Positions 1 through 11,882 of a stretch of DNA of 64,000 bases are shown here, piece after piece. Below the pieces are notes generated by a model. The model did no database searches. It saw nothing but the letters and a program-made list of their open reading frames with translations, and was not told where the DNA came from. The stretch is from Lingula anatina (taxonomy: Eukaryota > Brachiopoda > Lingulata > Lingulida > Lingulidae). Position numbers and translations under genes: made by a program. The DNA lies in NCBI RefSeq assembly GCF_001039355.2, contig NW_019773516.1, positions 7,375 through 71,374 on the forward strand, read 5' to 3'. Each line of letters starts with the position of its first letter. Position 1 is the stretch's first letter.

Positions 1-314
1 CCCCCCCCCCCCCACACACACATATTTAAAAAAAGCTTTGTTTTGCATGTCTGTAAATGTGAATTGTGTTCATGTTACAGAGCAAACAAACTATTGCTGC
101 TAATGCTGGTCTTGCCAACTGCTGGGTACACCAGAGAGGCTGATAGTTAAGCTATCACATATGACCTTAACTGTCTCTGTCTCTGGTCTTAAATTACATT
201 CCACATATAGCAACTTCTCTCTAGATGTCCAATATTCCTCATAAATTTCTCTTAGTGTATAAGGCAGTGTTGTTATTAATACTTGTTTAACAATATCAAC
301 TTTGTATGTTGTAG

Positions 315-3300
315 GGATGAGGACATGGACGGCGAGTGGGAAGCACCACAAATTAGTAAGACTTTCTTGTTTTTGATTGAACATCATGAAAGTTAAAGAT
401 GTAGAGAAAATGTTACTAAGTATTCTTTGTGGATATTTATACAGACATTTATATCTGTCCTAGGTGTCTTATCATGGGAGATAGTGGATGATGAATGGCA
501 TTTACAGAATCAAAATAACTATACTTACTCATCATCTTTTAAAATAAAGATTAAATATTGTACAAATAAATTCTTGATAAGGCCCATACCTTAAAGACTA
601 ATGTATTTAGTATTGTAATATTGTGCTTATGTAGACAGGGCTTGTTTTTATAGTTCCGTGGTGGTAATTTCAGGCAACCCCAAGTGTGAGGGTGCCCCAG
701 GGTGCGGCAAGTGGACCCCACCCACCATCAAGAACCCCAAGTACAAGGGCAAGTGGTCTGCACCCAAGATTGACAATCCCAACTACAAGGTAAATGGTTA
801 TAAACTATGTTAGATTATGTACCTTATGTTGAATGAAATGTTATCCAATATAATATTATATATAATATTCAATCATTTTCTGTTTCATTTGACCATGTAT
901 TAAACAACCATAAAATTCAGCAATCCTGAAAGAAAATGCCAAAGTTTATAAATAAGTACAAATGTTATAAACATGTAATGATGGAAGTTGTGTGTATCCT
1001 TTTTTTGCAGGGCAAGTGGAAACCAAGAATGATTCCAAACCCAGACTACTATGAAGATCTCACTCCATACAAAGTGACCCCATTTGTAAGTCCAGTATAG
1101 CATGATTCCTACTTAAAAAATGTCAACTTCATCATGGGAGATATGACACTGCTTTATATATACAAGATCCAGTAAAAGTCTTCTGGATCAAATATATCTG
1201 GATATTCGGCTATTGTAATTATGCCCCTTCCCCTCCTTCCCCTATATAGAGCTTCATACCTAAGTGCTTACATTTTTTAAGGCCACTTTCTTCTCTGTAC
1301 AAAAGTACTGCAAATTACTTTCAAACAAGTCAGTGGTTGTTACTGTGAGATAAAAAAATTTGATGCATCAAACTGGAATTTCTATGCGTTTTTTAAACTT
1401 CTTTTTAATTTTTCAGTCGGCTGTAGCATTAGAGCTTTGGACAATGACAGAGGACATTTTGTTTGACAACTTCATCATCACAGACAGCAAAGCCACAGCA
1501 GACTCACTTGCTGAACAGACCTGGGCTTTGAAGAAGAAGGAGGAGGAGAAAAAAATTAACTCATCAGGAGTAAGATTGTGAAAAGAAATATTCAAGATTT
1601 TATCATTTAACTTCTTTTTTTATTTTATTTTTTTATTAATTCTTTTTACTTTAAGGATTCAAAAAAAGTAGAAATTGAAAATTATAATGCCTTTTATTAG
1701 ATATAAAATACTCAAGGCAAGTGGTAAATTTCCATTAATATTTCATTTTGCAGTCTCTCTGCTAAAATATCCTTCAAGAAAAGAAAATGAAATCAAATTC
1801 ATTATATTGCATTTGGAGTGTTGAATTTCAAAGTTTGTTAAAGATCGATAGTACATGTTTGAATTTTTTTCTTCTTTTGCTTATACATAAGCTTTATGGA
1901 CAGGCATTTTCTTCAACCTTTGTTTTCAGAAAAGTGTTATAGATGCAGTCATGGATGCTGCACAAGAGCGTCCCTGGCTCTGGGCCGTTATTGCCCTCGT
2001 AGTAATCCTCCCTGTTGTCTTAATAGTAGCATATTGCTGTATGTCCTCTGATAAACCATCTCAGGTAAGAGGGCGAGACTGATTTGAGTCCTGTCAGCAG
2101 ATGTGAGATTCAGTGGGGTCAAGGTCGTATCAAATGGATCATGGGATAGCTGGCCTACAAGTCTTCTGAATGGCTGGAAAATGTTGAAAAAAGGTTGCTT
2201 AAGATAAGCAAGCCAACACCATTTTCTGTCAAGCGGTTACCCCCACTGAGTTTCACCTTGCTGATGTTTTTATCATTTGTTTTTCAACTGTGTGTTTTCT
2301 TCTGTAGGTCGGCATATTCCGACAGTTAAAGGATGCTGCTGAGGAGCGTAAATGGCTGTGGGGTGTTTACGCATTTGTTATTCTCATGCCTGTAGTTGTT
2401 TTATCAATTATTTGTTGTCCAAACAGAGGCCCTCTTAAGGTCAGTTTGGCCTTTGTTTATTTTATGTTATTTATCCTTTTCAACTTATTTCCTTTGAAAT
2501 GAATTTATCTATTTATTCAAAATTGTATTGAAAATTCTGATTTCGTGGAGAATTTGAACTTGGAGAATTATTTGTGTCCAAATTTCTGTTGTCTGAACCT
2601 TTTTAAGTTTTAGTTTTCTTTAGTTGGTTGCATGATTTTTACTCACTAATTAGAGCAAAAGTAACATCAAGTATAGTATATGAATCTGATTTGTTAGAAT
2701 AAAGAAACCATTGCTTTTTTTCCACCAAGCTAGACATTTTGTTTGGGAGGTTTTTGAGAAGTGAATGTTTCTCATCACTACAGTATGAAAGTGTTTCTTT
2801 TACCAGAAAAAGCATCAAGTAAAATTCCCTTTGAATGAAAATATGTGCAGATTGAATATATCATTTTGTATGCTTTAGGTTGATGACATTGCTGCTAGAA
2901 AAAAATTTGATGATGAAAAGACAGAAGCAGAAGAAGAGAAAGAGGAGGAAAAAGCTGGAGAGGAAGAGAAAACAGGTAACATTTCTGTTTTGAATTGATA
3001 TGTTTTTTAATTCTTTACAAGTAAATTAAGTAGTAAAAAAGGAAACAAGATTAATTTGTGCTTGCAAAAGCTTAATGCAAAGGAATTTTAAAGGATATCT
3101 TGAAAACAACCAGCACATCCTTAAATTTTAAAGGACGCAGAGAGGTCTAGTTTTGAAAGTTGATATCTACAGAACAGTGTGATATTTTCTTAAAATAAAG
3201 TGATGTAAATTGGTTGAATGATCTCAGATGTGCTGAATAAATGACAGTTAAGTTTGATTTTTAATTTTAAATTTATTTATTTTATTTTTATTTTATTATT

Positions 3301-4017
3301 ATTTTTTTAGACCATTTATTAAATTGTATTTCATGTATTGCAGAAGCTAGTGAAGAAAGCAAGGCAGGTGGAGATGCAGGAACAGGTGTGAGGAGGAGGA
3401 CAAAGAAAAGTGACCTAGAGGTAGAGGAGGAGGTGAGTTGTCTGTACATAGTCTGATCACCTCTGTCTGTTTATGTTGTACCTGACATTTAGCTTGACCA
3501 AATTTTACATTATATAACCCAGCATGTATATTGACAGTGAAATTGATTTTGATTATTTAGCAACAGTTTTATTATCTTAAAAAAACGTTTCAGAACAAGG
3601 AAGGTGATGATGAAGAGGAAGAAGAAGAAGAGGAGGCTAGTGAGTCACAAAGCAATAGTTCACCAAGGTAAGGATTTTTTTACCATTTAGATGTACAGTT
3701 ATTTCTTACAAATTACAAATTAATTATGGTGATATGTTATAATAGGTAAAAAATAATGCTTTAATAATGAAACAAAAGAAATAACCATTTTCTGTACAGT
3801 TTATACAAAATACTTGTCATTATAAGTTTAATGGGTCTCATATTTTTGACATGATTAATCAGAACTGTGGAGTAGGCTATCATTTTTTTCATCAGATACA
3901 TATTTATGAGTCTTTTAATATTAATATTTCTATTGGGGTGAAAAATTTAATTTAATCCTATCTATGTTTTTGCCTTTCAGAAAATCTCCTAGGAAAAGAA
4001 AACCAAGGAAGGACTAG
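315..4017 (+). CDS. CANX: Calnexin, 3' part (P-domain end, transmembrane segment, cytosolic tail)
   Basis: Membrane-bound lectin chaperone of the endoplasmic reticulum that holds monoglucosylated glycoproteins during folding. The 5' exons lie before the window. Exons read from GT/AG borders and frame: 315-355, 674-789, 1011-1085, 1417-1569, 1930-2064, 2308-2439, 2879-2975, 3344-3432, 3594-3667, 3981-4017 (stop TAG). The first exons give [14 protein letters not shown] and the P-domain repeats ([24 protein letters not shown]), then the lectin-domain end [21 protein letters not shown] transmembrane block starts with ERPWLW, followed by a Lys/Glu-rich acidic cytosolic tail ending [10 protein letters not shown], close to the known calnexin tail. 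Calreticulin is excluded by the membrane segment and the basic end; calmegin is a vertebrate paralogue. The two exons 1930-2064 and 2308-2439 encode alternative versions of the same membrane segment, so a given transcript probably uses one of them. Confidence 0.96.
1930..2064 (+). CDS. CANX: Calnexin exon A: transmembrane segment, version 1
   Basis: 45 codons, phase 0 at both ends. It reads through [20 protein letters not shown] and ends with a Cys pair (YCC) at the cytosolic face, the usual calnexin layout of an ERPWLW juxtamembrane motif followed by one hydrophobic span. It can join directly to the preceding exon (ends 1569, phase 0) and to the tail exon at 2879 (phase 0), so exon B can be skipped without a frame change. 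Confidence 0.93.
2308..2439 (+). CDS. CANX: Calnexin exon B: transmembrane segment, version 2 (paralogous exon)
   Basis: 44 codons, phase 0 at both ends. It reads [20 protein letters not shown] and again ends in a Cys pair (IICC). It lines up along its whole length with exon A and with the single membrane segment of other calnexins. Including both exons would give two spans and move the C-terminus into the ER lumen, so mutually exclusive use is the simplest reading. That is an inference; the homology and phases are seen directly. Confidence 0.9.
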
Positions 4018-4388
4018 GGTATAGCAGCAAGAAAATGTAGTTAGATAAGAATAAACAATTACCGTGATTTCAATATTTTACAAACAGTGGGCATCAATCA
4101 ATTTTTACAACAAGTCTTGTATATACTACTACATGAATTGAGCTTGCTACTTTTGTTACTTTGAATTTTGTTAACTTTTTGTGTCTGTGTCTTGTGATTG
4201 TCAGACTGCTGAGGTTGGACTTTCTAAATGTTAATTATTACATATAACTGACTGTCATTGGGGAAATCAAAAATGACAAATCTTTTTGCTATCTTTGTTG
4301 ATATTATTGTCCAAACCATTGAAAAAAAACCAAGGTGTATAGAAATTTAGTGTGTTTTCAATTTCATTAATTGTTAATGGAAAATAAA
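4018..4388 (+). other. CANX: Calnexin 3' untranslated region with poly(A) signal
   Basis: AT-rich sequence after the calnexin stop. A consensus AATAAA hexamer is at 4383-4388. A second AATAAA-like site lies further on near 4538, so the transcript end is not fixed from sequence alone. Confidence 0.6.
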
Positions 4389-6161
4389 AATTGGAAAAAA
4401 AATGGACATGGTTTTTCTAATTTAACTTTTCAGGCAGTGTGTTATTCGTATTGAGCCACTGTCACGTTATTATGTCCTCCTATATTTATACTACTTACCT
4501 TTCCCAATTAAGATCTTAAAAGTCATATAGCACCTCAAATAAAAGTAAATGTATTTCCTGAAATTTCAGGAAGATCATGGCAAGTCTAATATCTGGTCAA
4601 ATACTTTGAACTAAATAATTTAATTAGAAATTTTATAAAATGTTGTTCATAAGTGTAAGAACTGGTTGAGCAGCAGTCCTTGAGTTGGAAAAATTGCCTT
4701 TTTTTCTTCAGGAAAATTTGATTTAAATACCCTACTGTCTTGATTTATATATCCATGCTTATTATAATACTTGGCACATTACTAATTTCAAATGTGAGCT
4801 TTTTCTGCAGAAAAGCCGAATTTCGCTTTTTTTTTTTAAATTCAATTTTGATGGTTCCTGAATTCGTCAAGGTTTGGTGTTGGGTCCTGTGATAAATGTT
4901 CTAAGATGTTTTTTTTTTAACCTAGGCTTGTGTCTGAATAATTTGTAAGAGTGTGTCAGTTAATCTTATAGTATTTTTACACCATTTCAATGGAAAGAGT
5001 TTTTACTTTGGAAAAAGGATTGATAAAAGTTAATCTGTCCTGAAATGATTTCTGATAATGCCCTGAAGTAAAATGAATAATCGGAAAAACAGCTGTTGCT
5101 TTGGCACACATCACCTAGCTTGACCACAAACATTAAGTCCTTGAAAATATTATTGTAACAGTTGTGCATTGCAACTTTCCTAAAATGTGAAACTATAGGC
5201 TGATAAGTGGGAAATTAAAAGCTGATGGAGGAACTGGAAAGATTTATTTATGAAACAATATTACTGGTACATAAAACTAATTTCTTGAAAGACAACTTGC
5301 TGATGGTACTCTAAAAAACATTTCCACGGCTTCAGTGTAATTTATTAACTTGGGGATTCTAATGTTTTATTGACCTATTTGAAGTGGGATAAGCTTGGTT
5401 TAATTTAGTCTGAATCAAGCCTTCTCTTCCAATTTTCCACTTCATCATTATCAGTGACAAGTCATTTTTTATGGTGCCTCTGAACTTCCTTTGTAATAGG
5501 CAAGTTTTAGCTTAATTTATCAGGCAAGTGCAAAATCCATTGCAGAAAGTTCAAAAGGGCACTATTCTTTTAATAGGTGGATGCCATATGGAATAAAAGA
5601 CAGCCTTATTTGGAGTAAATAATATAATATAATATAATATTGATACATACTCTTACACAAGATTACAAATAACAGGATGTCCTGATGAAAATTACTGTTC
5701 TAGAGTTTGATTGTGAATAGATAAATTCCATGAAAAATGATGTCATGTTTGATCAAATTAGATTCCATGAGTTGAATGGGGAACATTCAACTTTTCCAAT
5801 GTAGTACAATTTTTATTTTAAATCATATTTGGAGCTTGAAATAAAAAAAAATTCTGGTAAATATTAAACAAATGATATAGTATAGTTTGATTAAAAATCA
5901 CTAAGACAGACCTGACCAATCCATCTTATCATTGTGTGAACATGACCAGAGTAAACAGAGTCTCTCCAGGTGTATACACACACTGTGTGCTTAACAGGCA
6001 GGGAGAGGAATTTTCAGCCATGCCTTTTCCAAGTACTGGATCTATACCAGGCATGAGTCACCTACACTGCTGTGATGAATACATGTAACCACAGAGGCTT
6101 TTATATATCTGGGTTGGTTTTGCTGTTCTCTTTGTAACTGCTGTGATATCATCATATACAC
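4389..6161. other. Intergenic region, no gene seen
   Basis: AT-rich DNA between calnexin and the kinase-like gene. Short open frames here are in low-complexity contexts and show no family resemblance. A short (AATAT)n run is near 5619-5640. It presumably contains the promoter of the downstream gene, but no clear TATA box or initiator could be picked. Confidence 0.5.
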
Positions 6162-8624
6162 ATGGAGGAGGATGTTGTAAGTCTGCTTTTTAATTTTTTT
6201 GTTGTTACTTTATTAATTCTAGGACTTCATCAGCTTCTTCTGTGTTTAGTTTGTATATTTAATTAAATTGTTTTCTGTTAAATGCTTAGACTCGCACTCT
6301 CTCTCTCTCTCTCTCTCTCTGTTCATATGTCTGTTTGTTTGAGAAGTTCATCAGGGGCCATCAAATATATACATCTGTACATATCAACCTGTTTAATTGG
6401 GTCAGCCACTAATTTATGTACCAGGCTCATTCATTCCTACATCAACACATGTCCCCCCCCAGACTGCAACTTGGCAGTACTAAGTACATGCATATGATGA
6501 CTAAACTGGTCCATACATATTGCATGTTGATATATATATATAGTTGTACTGTATAACATGTATCAGCCAGTACATGATTTACCTGTCCAAATATTTCACG
6601 CAGACCTCTTTGTGTGTATGTGTGAGTGTGTCATAATGTATGGTTCTGATCTCAAGGTTGATAATATACTGGGTACCTACATGTAGGTTACATAAAAATT
6701 AGGGTTTTAACCTGCCTTGTCCTCAATTCTGTATGATTTCAGTAGGAGATATAAAGGATAAATTTAAGTATCTGCTGAGACTAATTTAAATGATGGAAAT
6801 CATAACGTGAAGTAGGGGGTTATCTTCTTCATTGTGTTTGATGCCCTTTACTGATAGTATTATTTTTGTATATTAGGAAACAATTTAACTTAAAGGGATA
6901 ATAACTCTTCGTATGAGATCTATATTTCACAATAAAAACCTTGTGAATAACTCGTAGAAATATAATATATTCTGTTTTACCACAAAAACAGCAGTTATAG
7001 CTATTATTCTGATATCTGAGCTTGTCTTTAGACCACGTGACCTCCATTGATGGCTATACTCTGTTAAAATCTCTTAAGAGATTTTAACAAAAAACCAAAC
7101 TTTTTAGAAAAAAACCAGAGACCAACTTTGAATGTAAAAATGGATTCATTAACCATTGGAAAGTATGGGAAAATTGTTGTTTACTCCAGGAAAATTCATT
7201 TTTTGGCCGAAACGAAGAGTTATTATTGCTTTAATTAACTGTGTTTCCAGAAATCTTGTGAAATTAATAGACCGACAACTTTAGCAATGTCCACCTGTGA
7301 AGAAAGAGGTACTCTCAGTGGTATGTTTTATTTACATTTATAATTCCTTTTTCTTTTCCAATTTTCTTTATTTCTGTTTATAGTTGAGACATTCATTTAT
7401 ACTTTGATTTTCATTATTTGCCAATTTATCAGTTTCTTTTGCCATCTTCTGAAGAGTTTTCAGTATTATTGTCATTCACTTAAATTTCTTTCGTCATATA
7501 TATTAACAAATTCTAAGTATGTCCCATGGGCAAATTAATGTTACTTATTAAAAATTTTACATGATAAATGATATCTAATATATAATCAATATGCAATATG
7601 CTTTACACATATTTTATGAAAACAGATTGCAGTGATAATGCCTGACATTTCATTGAAGGGTTTGGAAATCCACTCTGTACTCCTAGAGGGGAGGAAGACA
7701 CATCCCCTGGGCCAACAGGAGTGTCACCAGAGTTACAAGAACTGTCACCAAGGTCCCAAGAAAGACTAAGGCAGCTTAAAATAGATTTGTCACAAGGGAA
7801 AGGTGTGTATGTGTTTTACATGATAGCTTTGAACCCTGTGTTGGACAGTTTGGTACCTGATAGTGAAGTTTTTTTTTTAATTAGATTATCAGTATCATGA
7901 TTGATCACATGCAATACATATCAGTATGGAATTCCCTGATACTTATTAATATTGTTACAGTAATGATATTTGGGGCATTTAATTGGAATTTAGATAATAA
8001 TTTTAAAAACTTCAGCCATGGATTTGATAATGAATTAATCTAAGTTACTGTACACCAGGAATTCTACAAAGTGCTGCATTTCAAAAATAGGTTTATTATT
8101 TATCATTACATACAATATATCTTGATTTTCAGCTAAACTTGAGTATGACAAGAATAACAAAGTCCGAGTGAATTACTGTGATGATAAATCTAGCCAATTC
8201 AAGTATGTTAATGATTTGTAGCTCACGTATTCTATTTTCACATATTTTAGGCTGTTTTGATTGATTATTAATACAGTTTCACTTAAACTGTAAGTTTTAC
8301 AAGTCATGCCTTCATTTGTTTTCCAAATGTACCACATAATATTCAAGTGTATTAGTGTATTTGACTATAATAGCTAATAAATTCAAATTTGTATGCCAAC
8401 AATGCTGATACATTTATAAATATATCCTGTGTAATTTTCTCTAATTTTCAAATATTCCTTTGAAGAATGAAAGATATTGGCAAAGTATTAGAAACAGACC
8501 AGGAAAATAAAGAAGAGGTGTTGAATCGTGTAATGCAGGTCATCGAGTTCATGAAATCCCAAAATGCACCACAGGGAGCGGCTTTCAACTCTGCAAAGGT
8601 ACGAGTAACAGAATATGAAAAAGG

Positions 8625-8671
<47 letters not shown>

Positions 8672-11600
8672 TAAATTATTTCTTGTGATTTAAAGGACAC
8701 AACATATTTTTCATATATTGTAAAGACTCATTTTCATTTTCATTCACGTGCGCAAGTGTCTCGATTCCATGGCCCCGTATCTCGAAATAGAATCAGTTAT
8801 GGAATCGAGACACTAACACACATGCACAACATAGCGAACCTTTCGAGATACGGAGCCCTGATCTCAATATCACACTATACTATTAGCTTTCATTATGAAA
8901 TATCTTTTTGTAAGTCATAATAGAAAACAATGTTCTGTATGGACAATGTTTATGCATAATTGTTTAACAAACTGTGCTGACCTAGCTAGCATCCCTAATC
9001 AAAATAAGTGAAAAAGAATAAATATAAATGCCAGTCAAGCAAATACTTTAATATTTTAGACTAAACCACAGTATGGATACTATGAAAAAGGGCAGCATTA
9101 TACAATGAACATGGATCAGATTTTGGGAGGAGGAGTACATGGGAAAGTTGTTATGGTCTATGATGAAAAAACTAAAGAACAATCAGCTTTTAAAAAGGTA
9201 TGTAGAAAAAAGACATACTTTTAGTCCTAAAATGCTGCAGATTTTGAGTGTTTGATGGTAATATGTTGATTTATTCATTGAATTTTTAATGGGAATCAGT
9301 TAAATTCACTCAATGCACTTGGTATGTCATGAAAAAATGGGAAAATGATGCTGCTCTTACTTAGTTATTTCTTTTTTTCTTTATATTTTATATTATTCCA
9401 TATCTCAGGTAATGTTACTAGACTTCAGGGAAGAGGAGATAAGAGCTTGGGTGGCTATGGAAGATAATCCACATTTTCCAGAGCTGTACATGCTTAAAGT
9501 AGAGGGAGACAAAGTATTATTATTTATGGAACCCTTACAGCCAAGTAAGACTTTACAGTTGTTTTAAAATCTTTGAAAATACATGTATAGATATGGAACT
9601 ATTAATATGTCCAGCTAGCTATTATGAAAGTATGCATATACCTATCATGAATTAATATATCAATTTGTTTTACTTTATTAATTTATTTACTTATTTATTT
9701 ATCTTAGAAATTACTTTGACTGAAGTCATAGACCAGTATTTTTCCCAGCTTCAAAGACAAGGTCCAGCAGCCCAGTGGTCATTTTCCATCTTTGTGGTCA
9801 AAGGTCTACTTGAAGCCATCCAAGCTCTTCATGAAAAGGGATACACACACAATGATCTTCACAGTGAGTTACAAAAACTTAGATAAAGCTGACAGTGAAA
9901 GTCATTGGAATATTTAGAATGTGCCAATTAAAACCACATAAATGTGTCAGATATCTAGTTCACGCAGTTAGCCATTGGACTTCCTGTCTACACACAAATT
10001 GTACATGTACATGTATGTACAGTGTATTTCAAGGAATGGTCACAGTTATTGCCTTAAGAGGCATTAAACAGGATTTTGAAATGAAAAAATGAACATGACT
10101 GTATTGGTTTTGAAACTCAAGCATGTAACAGACTACGTTATATCATTTAAGAGAGTTATATATGTGTATCTTTGACTTACATGTGTAAAAGCACAGACTG
10201 TACTAATTACATTTAAGACAGCTTAATTCCCATGCCTTTTTTTATTTGCAATTTATAGACACTTCTGCAACAATACATTAATTTCTATTATATTGATTAC
10301 TTTTATATTTTTGCAGCTGGTAATATTCTCCTTGAAGACACCAAGTCTAGTATGGAAGTCAAGGTTGTTGACCTTGGCCTTGCTGAGGTCATTCCTAATC
10401 CACTGACAGTGACCAGCAAGGCCAAGGTCACAGATGACCTGTGGAACATCCTGAGAACTTTCATTGCACTTTGTGCTGGGTATACATTTGAATCCACTTA
10501 TGACATGACAAAACACTGGAGAGATGCATTACATTATGTAAGTTCATTATGTTGAAAGACAATGCATGGGTTTGCACAAATTGGCATTAATTCATTCTTG
10601 GTTTAGAAACATTTTGACAAGAAACATCTTTGCACCTCGAAATGATTGCATGCATTGAATCTTTTCTAATTCACTATTCTTTTTTTAATCACTGCAAAAA
10701 AATCTTATAAAATAAAAAAAAAAACCTTTTTGCTCTTACAGAGTTGGTGGGAAGGGGGGCTCAAAAATTAAATGACCTTTTTACAATGGCATAGAACTTA
10801 GATCAAATGTTCATTCTGTTCAAAATATTAATTAACCTTAACCTGAACTTCTTTATATATTTTCAAGGTTGATGAATCATTTCGTAAAGAATTTGAGGAA
10901 ATTGTTGCTTTTTGCATTGATGCTGCTTTAAACTTTGCTACGGAGCTTCCAGCTGGAAAACTACTTAATAAATTGAATGAGGCTGGAGACATTGCTGAAG
11001 GTGAAATTTTTTTTTTAGATATTTAAGTATCGAATAAATAAGTATTTTGAAACAAGTTTATTCTGCAAGTATACAACACTTTCACCATTAGGCAAAGGCA
11101 GAATAGGCACCGGCCTTGTCTATGATTTTCCCAGTTGATTCATTAATTTGTTATTTAGCTGACCCAGTAAGATTGGTCTGAACCCCTACCGTTTGTTCTA
11201 AGATTAATTAAAGGGATAATAACTTTTCGTATGAGATCTATATTTCACAAAAACATTTTTCAGAAAAAAAACAAAGACTAACTTTGAATGTAAAAATGGA
11301 TTCATTAACCATTGGTAAGTATGGGAAAATTGTTGTTTACTCCAGGGAAATTCATTTTTTGGCCAAAACATAGTTATTATCCCTTTTATAACCTTATTCT
11401 GTNTATATTTTTTTGCATGTTTTGAGAATTCTTGTTGATTGCATTTTTTACAGCTTGTCAAGCACAAGACTGGTGGTAGTGTCCCTTATTTGTGTGTGTG
11501 TGGGGGTCTATACGATCGCGCTTACTCCAGCTGGTGGTACAATATTCAGAGGTGGTATCGCCTCTCTGATCCTCTAGTTAAAATTTGATGTTGAATTTGC

Positions 11601-11844
11601 AGTTTAACATAATGTACTTTTGCATCAGAATTGACAGTAGCCTATTTTGTTATTTCCTGTTTTTTGTCTGTTCATTTGACAGCTTTGCTGCCTTGTTTAA
11701 ATATAGTTATTTGTGTAGTCTGTTACTTCAAGTTTTTAACCAAATATTTGAATTCTGTTTTCAGGGAAATGAAATGCAGATTTTTGTCTGCTGTTTGAAT
11801 AGAAGAATTGATCCATCAAATGGCTCTCTTTCCCCCTCTTTCTT

Positions 11845-11882
<38 letters not shown>

